DNA from: G963556115 sp963677015
GTDB lineage: Bacteria; Planctomycetota; SZUA-567
Reading direction: 5' to 3'
Assembly: GCA_963677015.1 (NCBI GenBank)
Contig: OY781533.1
Span: forward strand, 3,658,001-3,722,000
DNA length: 64,000 nucleotides
The translations under genes were made by a program, and so were the position numbers. The notes below the pieces were generated by a model. That model was not told where the DNA came from and ran no database searches. It was given only the letters and a program-made list of their open reading frames with translations. Within the stretch, counting starts at the first letter, position 1. Each line of letters starts with the position of its first letter. Positions 9,787-17,236 of the stretch are shown piece after piece.

Positions 9787-9808
9787 GATATCTCGCTTAA
9801 ATCAGAGC

Positions 9809-9893
9809 GGGGAGATTCCCGAGCGGCCAAAGGGGACAGACTGTAAATCTGTTGACTATGTCTTCGAAAGTTCGAATCTTTCTCTCCCCACCA
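9809..9893 (+). tRNA. tRNA-Tyr (GUA)
   Basis: The acceptor stem GGGGAGA (9809-9815) pairs with TCTCCCC (9883-9889), followed by A and an encoded CCA (9891-9893). The anticodon stem ACAGA/TCTGT (9836-9840, 9848-9852) encloses the loop CTGTAAA with anticodon GTA at 9843-9845. A long variable arm (about 9853-9867) marks a class II tRNA, as expected for bacterial tRNA-Tyr, and a TTCGAAT T-loop follows. It is transcribed alone between its own promoter and terminator. Confidence 0.97.
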
Positions 9894-9896
9894 TTT

Positions 9897-9928
9897 AACC
9901 TTTAACATTAATTGTTAAAGGTTTTTTT
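9897..9928 (+). terminator. Rho-independent terminator of tRNA-Tyr
   Basis: AACCTTTAACA (9897-9907) pairs perfectly with TGTTAAAGGTT (9913-9923) around a 5-base loop. A T tract runs to 9928. Confidence 0.85.
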
Positions 9929-10273
9929 ATTGTCTGATTTAATCAACAACAACACCGATCTAAAAGCTTTACTTTTTTTATTATGATTATCTGACTTATT
10001 CATCGCAATACTATCATAGCAACAATTATTGCTTTCTGATCATTTCCTTATAATCTCATAAATAATCACACACACAAAATTGTCTTTTAATTCTTTTTTG
10101 TTATATTAAACTACTTAAATGTATTATTATCGGCAATTTAAAACTGCTTTTCGGATTACTTCGTCTATTTTTGTTTACATAACAATAAATAATATCTCCC
10201 TAATACATTATATAGATAATTATTGTTCATAAAATTATTCTTTTTGAGATTTTATATTTAAAATATAATAAAC

Positions 10274-10289
10274 TGGCATGAATATTGAT
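10274..10289 (+). promoter_or_regulatory. Candidate sigma-54 promoter of the urt operon
   Basis: TGGCATGAATATTGAT matches the -24/-12 consensus TGGCACG-N4-TTGC except at two or three places. The GG (10275-10276) is followed after exactly ten bases by GA where GC is expected. Transcription would start near 10299, leaving a leader of about 90 bases. The -12 mismatch lowers confidence. Confidence 0.45.
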
Positions 10290-10308
10290 AAATAGTGTTT
10301 GATTTGTA

Positions 10309-10339
10309 GAACAAACATACAGGCCTGTAATTTTTGTTC
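10309..10339 (+). repeat. Imperfect dyad in the urtA leader
   Basis: GAACAAA on the left and TTTGTTC on the right flank a central ACAGGCCTGT palindrome, with small bulges. It would lie in the 5' leader if the sigma-54-like site is used. It could be an operator or an RNA hairpin. Confidence 0.4.
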
Positions 10340-10389
10340 AAATGTCCTTTTATAATTCACGATACAAATGTCACTAGGAGATTATCACC

Positions 10390-11625
10390 ATGAAATTAAC
10401 AAAACTTGTAGTAAACCTGGCTGTAGCTGCGGCTCTACTACTCGGCCTGAACACAGCTGGTAAAGCTGCCGATCCAGAACCAATCAAAATCGGTATTCTA
10501 CACTCACTGACAGGTACTATGGCTATTTCTGAAACCTCGCTTAAAGATGTAGTTAATATGGCAATTGAAGAAATTAACGCCAGTGGCGGTGTACTTGGCA
10601 GACCACTCGAAGCTGTTATCAAGGATCCCGCTTCCAATTGGGATTTGTTTGCAGAAAAAGCCAAAGAATTATTACAGAAAGATAAAGTTGCCGTAACTTT
10701 CGGTTGTTGGACCTCTGTAAGCCGTAAATCAGTACTTCCAGTTTTTGAAGCAAACAAAGGTTTACTCTTTTATCCTGTACAGTATGAAGGCGTTGAACAG
10801 AGCCCTTATATTTATTATACAGGAGCCTGTCCAAATCAGCAGCTGCTTCCTGCAGCCGATTTTATGCTGAGTGAAGACGGCGGCTCTAAGAAAAAATTCT
10901 ATCTTCTAGGTACCGACTATGTATTTCCCCGTACTGCAAATAAAGTTCTCAAACTTTATCTGAAGAAATGCGGCATTCCAGATGAGAATATCAAGGAAGT
11001 ATACACTCCATTCGGTCATGCAGATTATCAGACTATTGTTGCAGATATCAAAAAGTTCTCTAAAGATGGCGATGCATGTGTTCTTTCAACTATCAACGGC
11101 GATTCAAATGTTCCATTCTACAAAGAATTTGCCAACCAGGGTCTAACCGCTGAAGAATGTCCAATTATGGCCTTTTCTGTAGCAGAAGATGAACTCCGCG
11201 CTATGGAAACTGAATTTCTTGTAGGCCACCTTGCAGCCTGGAACTATTTCCAGTCTATCGAAAGTCCTGAAAATATGAAGTTTGTTAAAGCATTCAAAGA
11301 ATACTGTGCCAGAAATAATCTTCCAGGCGGTGAAAATCGTGTTACAGATGATCCGATTGAAGCCGCATACTTCGGCGTCTATGCCTGGAAACAGGCTGTA
11401 GAAAAAGCCGGCACAACCGAGGTAGAAGCTGTAAAGAAGGCATTGAACGGCCTCAAATTTGACGCCCCAGGTTGCCCAAAGCAGATTGATCCAGTTAACC
11501 ATCATACCATGAAACCTGTTCTTATCGGCGAAATTCAGGCTAACGGTCAGTTTGATGTGATCTGGAAAACAGACGGTCTGGTCAAGCCTGATCCATATTA
11601 CCTGATAGGCAAACCCGCAAAATAA
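10390..11625 (+). CDS. urtA: Urea ABC transporter substrate-binding protein UrtA
   Basis: This 411-residue periplasmic protein begins with a Sec-type signal peptide (MKLTKLVVNLAVAAALLLG, cleavage near residues 25-27). The type I periplasmic-binding fold follows and is characteristic of UrtA: IKIGILHSLTGTMAISE at the start of the mature protein, FGCWTSVSRKSVLPVFE, LFYPVQYEG, LLGTDYVFPRTANK and the C-terminal HHTMKPVLIGEI block. It binds urea and delivers it to UrtBC. It is the first gene of urtABCDE. A stable hairpin follows it, which often raises the level of the binding protein relative to the permease genes. The start has AGGAG eight bases upstream. Related amide-binding proteins (AmiC/FmdD) are the main alternative, but gene order and adjacent urease argue for urea. 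Confidence 0.95.
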   Translation: MKLTKLVVNLAVAAALLLGLNTAGKAADPEPIKIGILHSLTGTMAISETSLKDVVNMAIEEINASGGVLGRPLEAVIKDPASNWDLFAEKAKELLQKDKVAVTFGCWTSVSRKSVLPVFEANKGLLFYPVQYEGVEQSPYIYYTGACPNQQLLPAADFMLSEDGGSKKKFYLLGTDYVFPRTANKVLKLYLKKCGIPDENIKEVYTPFGHADYQTIVADIKKFSKDGDACVLSTINGDSNVPFYKEFANQGLTAEECPIMAFSVAEDELRAMETEFLVGHLAAWNYFQSIESPENMKFVKAFKEYCARNNLPGGENRVTDDPIEAAYFGVYAWKQAVEKAGTTEVEAVKKALNGLKFDAPGCPKQIDPVNHHTMKPVLIGEIQANGQFDVIWKTDGLVKPDPYYLIGKPAK

Positions 11626-11658
11626 ACTAAGTTACAAATTATTTATAAATTTATCCTA

Positions 11659-11692
11659 TCGCTTATCTCAAGGAAATATTTGAGATAAGCGA
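11659..11692 (+). promoter_or_regulatory. Intercistronic hairpin between urtA and urtB
   Basis: TCGCTTATCTCAA (11659-11671) pairs perfectly with TTGAGATAAGCGA (11680-11692) around an 8-base loop. No T tract follows. This fits an mRNA-stabilising or partial-termination element favouring urtA over urtB-E. Confidence 0.65.
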
Positions 11693-11716
11693 CAATTTCC
11701 AGAAGGTGAATAAACA

Positions 11717-13408
11717 ATGTTTTCCAGAGTGCTTCATAAATTATATTTAATAAGCTATATCATTTTAGCCGTTCTTATAATGACATCTGCAATAACAACG
11801 CCGGTAAAAGCCGCCGATAAACAGCAGCAATGGAATAATATTGAAGATTATTTCCTTCTTCTTAAAAATACCAAAAAAAAGAGTAAGCGTATAGAACTAT
11901 ACAATGAAGTTGTAAAAAGAAAACTAACATCATATGCTGATGCACTTGATGCCTACAAAAGAGGGGTTCTGGCACTTTACGAAGGGAAACTGGTAATATA
12001 TGAAAATTCACTCAGTAATTCCGGAGAAAAAATTTATCCTCTAATATATGCTGAATCAGGAGAAAAAGTTTTCGGATCCGATGGAAATCAAGTATTAATG
12101 AATGCATACACAGATATGCTGAAAGCAAAAAGACCGGACCGTAAAACTATCAGTGACATTATAAAAGCTTTAAATCTTAAGAATGAAGATGATTATAAAC
12201 GCCGTGAAGCGATAATTGCCGCCGGCGAAAGAATTGATTCTTCAGCATTGCCGACTTTACTTGAACTACAGACTGAAGATTCAATAAATGCAGATTATAT
12301 AAATGAAAGTATTGCTGTTATTGAACTCAATACCTCAGATGACAGAGACACCATACTTAAAGCGATAAATTCTCTCGCTGAATCAGGAACAATCCACGCA
12401 CAGGTTATACTTGATGATTATCTCAAAGAACACAAAGACCTTACTCAAAACGTTCAGACAGCGATAACTAAAGCCAAATCAAGTATCAGCTGGAAGCAAA
12501 AAATCATTCGTTTCATCAGAAATTCTTTCGCCGGTTTATCACTTGGCAGTATCTTAATTTTACTGGCACTTGGTTTATCCGTAATCTTCGGGCTTATGGG
12601 TGTCATTAATATGGCTCATGGTGAATTTATGATGCTCGGAGCATTTACAACCTATGTCGTCTGTGAAATTTTCAAAAAGTACATGCCCCCCCTATGGTTC
12701 GACTACTATTTTATCTTCGCTATTCCTTGCGCATTCATTATTTCAGCGTTAGTAGGATATTTATGCGAACTTATAATTATAAAGAAACTATATGGTAGGC
12801 CGTATGAAACTATTCTGGCAACTTGGGGATTATCACTGGTACTCATTCAAACAGTAAGGTTAATTTTCGGTGATACACTTTCCCTAACCCCCCCCTCCTG
12901 GCTCTCCGGAGGATGGGAAGTTACACCTGATTTAATTTTACCTATAAATAGAATTTTTATTATTATATTTTCAACAACTTGTGTATTTTTGTTTTTTTTA
13001 TTAATTCAAAAAACAAAATTAGGATTACTTGTTAGAGCAACAACACAAGATCGTCCAACTGCAGATAGCTGTGGTGTACCAGTAAGACAAATTGATGGAC
13101 TTACCTTTGCAATAGGATCAGGACTTGCAGGGTTGGCGGGATGTGCCGTTCCATTATTTGATAAAATAAATCCTAGTATGGGTCAAAGTTATATCGTTGA
13201 TAGCTTTATGGTTGTTGTTCTTGGCGGTGTAGGAAAATTAGCTGGTATAATTTTAGGAGGCTTGGGATTAGGCTTTGTAAGTAAATATTTAGAACCTATA
13301 AGCGGAGCAGTATACGGAAAAGTAATTGTCTTAATGCTAATTGTAATGTTTTTACAATGGCGCCCTTCTGGATTATTCCCAGCTAGAGGACGTAGTATTG
13401 ATGATTAA
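11717..13408 (+). CDS. urtB: Urea ABC transporter permease UrtB
   Basis: UrtB is one of two inner-membrane permeases of the urea importer (branched-chain amino-acid transporter type). The 563 residues divide into a signal or anchor segment (about 10-33), a periplasmic region of about 230 residues, and a permease domain from about residue 270 with multiple helices. The permease includes GLMGVINMAHGEFMMLGAF, a LivH-type block. Long N-terminal extensions are known in UrtB of many bacteria. Base composition changes inside the gene near 12.9 kb, at a run of eight C (12888-12895): upstream codons often end in C or G, while downstream Leu and Gly codons are mostly TTA and GGA. The frame is intact across the run. 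Confidence 0.93.
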   Translation: MFSRVLHKLYLISYIILAVLIMTSAITTPVKAADKQQQWNNIEDYFLLLKNTKKKSKRIELYNEVVKRKLTSYADALDAYKRGVLALYEGKLVIYENSLSNSGEKIYPLIYAESGEKVFGSDGNQVLMNAYTDMLKAKRPDRKTISDIIKALNLKNEDDYKRREAIIAAGERIDSSALPTLLELQTEDSINADYINESIAVIELNTSDDRDTILKAINSLAESGTIHAQVILDDYLKEHKDLTQNVQTAITKAKSSISWKQKIIRFIRNSFAGLSLGSILILLALGLSVIFGLMGVINMAHGEFMMLGAFTTYVVCEIFKKYMPPLWFDYYFIFAIPCAFIISALVGYLCELIIIKKLYGRPYETILATWGLSLVLIQTVRLIFGDTLSLTPPSWLSGGWEVTPDLILPINRIFIIIFSTTCVFLFFLLIQKTKLGLLVRATTQDRPTADSCGVPVRQIDGLTFAIGSGLAGLAGCAVPLFDKINPSMGQSYIVDSFMVVVLGGVGKLAGIILGGLGLGFVSKYLEPISGAVYGKVIVLMLIVMFLQWRPSGLFPARGRSIDD

Positions 13409-13450
13409 TACAATACCTAATTTATCTTATTAAAAATAATTGGAGTAATA

Positions 13451-14938
13451 ATGACCGGCATAGAAAAATTACATTTACCAGAAGAAGAATTAATCGCGCC
13501 TGAAATAAAATCCTTAAGATTATGGAGTAAAATTATAGCTATTTTTATTCTATTTTTTCTTATTCCTTTATTAGGTAACTTTGGAATTATGGAAGATCCA
13601 TTTATTAATAGACTTGGAAGATATCTTTGTTTTGCAATTTGTGCTATTGGTATTGATTTAGCATGGGGATATACTGGAATTTTAGGATTGTGCCAAGCAA
13701 TGTTCTTTACTTTAGGTGGCTATGCTATGGCAATGCATTTAAGTCTACCTGAAGGAGGAGGAGATGTCAGATTAGAATATCATAATATACCACAATTTTT
13801 CTTTTTTAATAATGTTGATGTATTACCAAAATTCTGGGAACCGTTTACTTCTTTACCTTTTTCATTCATCGCATGTCTTCTTATACCAACAATAATTGCA
13901 TTATGTTTTGGGTTTTTTATTTTTAGAAGTAAAGTCAAAGGCGTTTATTTTACAATCATTACTCAAGCAATTGCTTGGGGAGCTTATTTAATTTTCTGTA
14001 GAAATGAATTACTTCTTGGAGGAACAAACGGACTTACTAATTTTTATAAAGGACTTAATCAGTCACCAAACTGGATCATAGCATTATACTTAATTTCTGC
14101 ATTTACTTTAGTATTAGTATATATTTTCGCTAAAAAGTTAACATATAGCAGATTGGGAAGACTAATGATAGCAGTACGCGACAAACAAATGCTTCTTAAT
14201 TTTATCGGATATAGAGCTTCTTCTGTACAACTATTTGCTTTTACTCTATCTGCTTTTATTGCGGGAATAGGAGGAATGCTTTACGTCCCCCAAAATGGTA
14301 TAATAACTCCAAATGTTATGCGTGTAGAAGACTCTATTTGGATGGTCATATGGGTTGCCTTAGGAGGCAGAGGCAATATTTGGGGAGCAATAATAGGTGC
14401 ATTACTTACTAATTTTGCTTTTTCTTTTTTAACTTCTGATCTTCCAAGTGTTTGGCCATTTATTCAAGGAGGCATGTTTTTAGCCGTTGTATTAATGTTT
14501 CCAGATGGAATTTCAGGATTATGGCATAAATTTGAAAAGGAACATAAAAAATATAATACTAAATTATGGCGATATGGCTGTACATTATTAACTGTTATTA
14601 TTGGTTCTATATTATTAAAAGTTAATATCAGTTTTATTAACTCAAATATTAGTATTCAAATTATTATATATATATTAGTGTTTATTATAGTAGCTATATT
14701 ATTACTCGCTTCAAAAGAATATTCGGGATTAGCTTTATTAATTATCAGTATTTTCTTTTTATTAGAAATATTAGGCATTATGCCTGAAAACATGAATCAT
14801 ACAATTTATAATATACCACTAAAATATGTAATATTCATTATATGTATATTATATCCATCTATAATGAGTTATAGAGAAAAGAAAATAATATTATTAGATA
14901 CTATTAAAAATAATACTAAAACAATAGGAGAAGCCTAA
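13451..14938 (+). CDS. urtC: Urea ABC transporter permease UrtC, with C-terminal extension
   Basis: This is the second permease of the urea importer (LivM type). Family blocks include GIDLAWGYTGILGLCQAMFF, FFIFRSKVKGVYFTIITQA, LLGGTNGLTNF, LTYSRLGRLMIAVRD and WVALGGRGNIWGAIIGA. The usual protein ends near residue 380. This one has 495 residues, and the extra 110 or so form three or four further hydrophobic segments of unknown role. The gene is very AT-rich compared with urtA and ureC. Its stop overlaps the urtD start by one base (taATG), which indicates translational coupling. Confidence 0.92.
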   Translation: MTGIEKLHLPEEELIAPEIKSLRLWSKIIAIFILFFLIPLLGNFGIMEDPFINRLGRYLCFAICAIGIDLAWGYTGILGLCQAMFFTLGGYAMAMHLSLPEGGGDVRLEYHNIPQFFFFNNVDVLPKFWEPFTSLPFSFIACLLIPTIIALCFGFFIFRSKVKGVYFTIITQAIAWGAYLIFCRNELLLGGTNGLTNFYKGLNQSPNWIIALYLISAFTLVLVYIFAKKLTYSRLGRLMIAVRDKQMLLNFIGYRASSVQLFAFTLSAFIAGIGGMLYVPQNGIITPNVMRVEDSIWMVIWVALGGRGNIWGAIIGALLTNFAFSFLTSDLPSVWPFIQGGMFLAVVLMFPDGISGLWHKFEKEHKKYNTKLWRYGCTLLTVIIGSILLKVNISFINSNISIQIIIYILVFIIVAILLLASKEYSGLALLIISIFFLLEILGIMPENMNHTIYNIPLKYVIFIICILYPSIMSYREKKIILLDTIKNNTKTIGEA

Positions 14939-15729
14939 TGCCTGAAATAAATTCTCTTAATTCCATTGAAAATAGTAACATTATAAATTGGGCTGATCAT
15001 TATTTAATTTATCTTAAGAATATTATTGTCGAATTTGATGGATTTAAAGCACTTGATATTAATCATTTTGGCGTTTATTTTAATGATTTAAGAGTTGTAA
15101 TTGGTCCTAATGGTGCTGGAAAATCTACCATGTGTGATATAATCACCAGTAAAACACAATTAAAAGAAGGTGATATTTATTTTAACAATACCAACATAAA
15201 GCAATTCAGTGATGTTGAAGTTGCTAGAATGGGTATTGGTCGAAAATTTCAAAAACCTACTGTTTTTGATAGCTTATCTGTTTTAGAAAATATGGAATTA
15301 GCTTTACCCAAAGATAGAAGTATTATACGTAATCTTTGGTCAATACCTAAACGCGATGAAATTAATTATATTATGTCTATTCTTGAAAGAGTCGGTCTAG
15401 CTAACGCCGTTCATCAAAAAGCACGATATCTTTCACATGGACAGCGCCAATGGTTAGCTATTAGTATGGTTATTATTGCAAAGCCCAAACTTCTTCTGGT
15501 TGATGAGCCTGCCGCTGGGCTTACAGATAAAGAAACAGAACTTACTGCCGAATTACTTTTAGAACTCAAAGGAAATCATACTATTATTGTAATTGAGCAT
15601 GATATGGATTTTGTAAGAATGCTAAATTCACAAGTGACAGTATTAAACGAAGGTAAAATACTTGCTGAAGGTTCGTTAGACGAAGTACAAAATAATGAAG
15701 AAGTTGTTCAGGCATATTTAGGAAGGTAA
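14938..15729 (+). CDS. urtD: Urea ABC transporter ATP-binding protein UrtD
   Basis: This is a 263-residue ATPase of the LivG type that powers urea import. It has Walker A GPNGAGKST, the MGIGRKFQKPTVFDSL block typical of UrtD, the unusual signature LSHGQRQWL seen in UrtD proteins, and Walker B LLLVDEPAAGLTDKE. About 25 residues precede the ABC domain. The start overlaps the urtC stop by one base, and four bases separate it from urtE. Confidence 0.95.
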   Translation: MPEINSLNSIENSNIINWADHYLIYLKNIIVEFDGFKALDINHFGVYFNDLRVVIGPNGAGKSTMCDIITSKTQLKEGDIYFNNTNIKQFSDVEVARMGIGRKFQKPTVFDSLSVLENMELALPKDRSIIRNLWSIPKRDEINYIMSILERVGLANAVHQKARYLSHGQRQWLAISMVIIAKPKLLLVDEPAAGLTDKETELTAELLLELKGNHTIIVIEHDMDFVRMLNSQVTVLNEGKILAEGSLDEVQNNEEVVQAYLGR

Positions 15730-15733
15730 ATTC

Positions 15734-16429
15734 ATGTTAAAAATTTCTAATTTAAACTTCGCCTATGGTGAAGTACAAACTCTACATAATATTAATATGC
15801 AAATGATGCCTGGAACCATTACTTGTATTACAGGAAGAAACGGAGTAGGAAAAACAACATTATTAAGTAATATTATGGGAATATTACAAACACAATCAGG
15901 AAATATTAAGCTACAAGGAGAAGATATAACAAATCTTGTTGGCAATAAGCGTGCGAGAAAAGGTGTCGCTTTAGTTCCACAAGGAAGACACATATTTCCG
16001 AAACTTACAGTTGAAGAAAATCTTAAAATTGGCTTAGAAGCAAGAATTGACCGTTCCCGAGAAATACCAGATATTATTTATGACTTATTTCCTATATTAA
16101 AACAAATGGGGGCTAGGATGGGGGGGGATTTGTCGGGTGGGCAACAACAGCAATTAGCGATTGGAAGAGCTCTTGCAGGCGATCCTTTAGCGTTACTTTT
16201 AGATGAACCCACTGAAGGTATTCAACCAAATATTATACAGCAGATTGGGGAGGTTCTGACTGATTTGGCGAAAAATAGAAACTTAATTGTAATAATAGTG
16301 GAACAATATCTTGATTTTATCCGTGAAATAGGCGACAATTTTTATTTGATGAATAGAGGTAGGGTTGTAGCCGATGGTGAGATCAATACCTTGACCGATG
16401 AACTGGTAACTGAATATTTACACGTATAA
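15734..16429 (+). CDS. urtE: Urea ABC transporter ATP-binding protein UrtE
   Basis: This is a 231-residue LivF-type ATPase, the partner of UrtD. It has Walker A GRNGVGKTT, the RKGVALVPQGRHIFPKLTVEENL block, signature LSGGQQQQLAIGRAL and Walker B LLLDEPTEGIQPN, which is the UrtE form. A run of eight G at 16120-16127 lies just before the signature motif and is in frame, within a wider guanine-rich segment (16108-16141). Forty-three bases separate urtE from the urease genes, with no terminator visible, so urt and ure may be co-transcribed. Confidence 0.95.
   Translation: MLKISNLNFAYGEVQTLHNINMQMMPGTITCITGRNGVGKTTLLSNIMGILQTQSGNIKLQGEDITNLVGNKRARKGVALVPQGRHIFPKLTVEENLKIGLEARIDRSREIPDIIYDLFPILKQMGARMGGDLSGGQQQQLAIGRALAGDPLALLLDEPTEGIQPNIIQQIGEVLTDLAKNRNLIVIIVEQYLDFIREIGDNFYLMNRGRVVADGEINTLTDELVTEYLHV
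16108..16141 (+). other. Guanine-rich quadruplex-type motif inside urtE
   Basis: Runs of 5, 8, 3 and 3 G are separated by loops of 7, 7 and 1 bases. This satisfies the usual G3+N1-7 pattern on the coding strand and therefore in the mRNA. It overlaps the codons for the ABC signature motif. Confidence 0.55.
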
Positions 16430-16472
16430 TATTATAATATATCTTTATTACTCTGTTTGAGGGAATGTTGCT

Positions 16473-17234
16473 ATGCATCTATCACCTAAAGAAATTGAAA
16501 AACTTATGCTGCATAATGCCGGAGCTCTGGCTCAAAAAAGGTATTGTCGCGGATTACGTTTAAATTATGTTGAAGCAATGGCTCTGATTGCAGCACAGGC
16601 TTTGGAATTTATTCGCGACGGTGATTCTGTTGCAACACTTATGGAAAAAGGTAAACACATTCTTGGTATTGCTGAAGTAATGCCTGGCGTGAGTGAAATG
16701 ATACATGAAGTGCAGATTGAAGGAACCTTTAAAGACGGTACAAAACTGCTGACAATACATCAGCCGGTATGTGCTGAATGGGGTACGGAAGAACTCGCCC
16801 TCCATGGTTCCGGTATGACCAGAACGGTCAAACCTGCCATTGATCAGAATGAAGCCGTGGTTATTCCAGGTGCCATGCAGACTACTGAAGGTACAATTCA
16901 ACTCAATGTAGACAGAGAAACAAAGATCATATCCGTACTCAATACCGGAGACAGACCGGTTCAAGTCGGTTCACATTATCCATTTTTTGAAGTCAATCCG
17001 CTGCTTGAATTTGACCGCGAAGCGGCATACGGCATGAGACTCAACCTTCCTTCCGGAACTGCAGTCCGTTTTGAACCAGGTGAAAGCAAAGATGTTGAAT
17101 TAGTTGCCTTAGCCGGCGACAAAATTCAAATTGGAGCAAATGCTCTGGCTGATGGTCCACTCGCTGCTAATAAAGAAGCAGCACTGGAAAGAATGAATAA
17201 ACTCGGTTTTAAATCTAAAAAGGCGGGAGAATAA
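16473..17234 (+). CDS. ureA: Urease gamma/beta fused subunit (UreAB)
   Basis: This 253-residue protein joins the two small urease subunits. Residues 1-100 are the gamma subunit (MHLSPKEIEKLMLHNAGALA, VEAMALIAAQALEF, MPGVSEMIHEVQIEGTF). Residues about 125-240 are the beta subunit (VIPGAM, NTGDRPVQVGSHYPFFEVN, YGMRLNLPSGTAVRFEPGE). Fusion of this kind is best known from Helicobacter, where the gene is called ureA; most bacteria have separate ureA and ureB. With UreC it forms the nickel urease that splits urea into ammonia and carbamate. GAGGGA about eight bases before the ATG is the ribosome site. Confidence 0.95.
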   Translation: MHLSPKEIEKLMLHNAGALAQKRYCRGLRLNYVEAMALIAAQALEFIRDGDSVATLMEKGKHILGIAEVMPGVSEMIHEVQIEGTFKDGTKLLTIHQPVCAEWGTEELALHGSGMTRTVKPAIDQNEAVVIPGAMQTTEGTIQLNVDRETKIISVLNTGDRPVQVGSHYPFFEVNPLLEFDREAAYGMRLNLPSGTAVRFEPGESKDVELVALAGDKIQIGANALADGPLAANKEAALERMNKLGFKSKKAGE

Positions 17235-17236
17235 TA

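Larger units (their letters stand above)
9929..10389. other. AT-rich intergenic region upstream of urtA
   Basis: About 460 bases have no credible coding frame. The distal half is plain AT-rich sequence. The proximal part carries a sigma-54-like motif (10274-10289) and a dyad in the expected 5' leader (10309-10339). The ribosome binding site AGGAG is at about 10377-10381. The length would allow upstream activator sites, but I found no clear NtrC-type repeat. Confidence 0.6.

Noticed and set aside
9648..9908. Minus-strand frame of 86 residues with GEKDSNFRRHSQ-type sequence
   Set aside because: It is antisense to tRNA-Tyr; this peptide is a well-known artefact of translating class II tRNA genes backwards.
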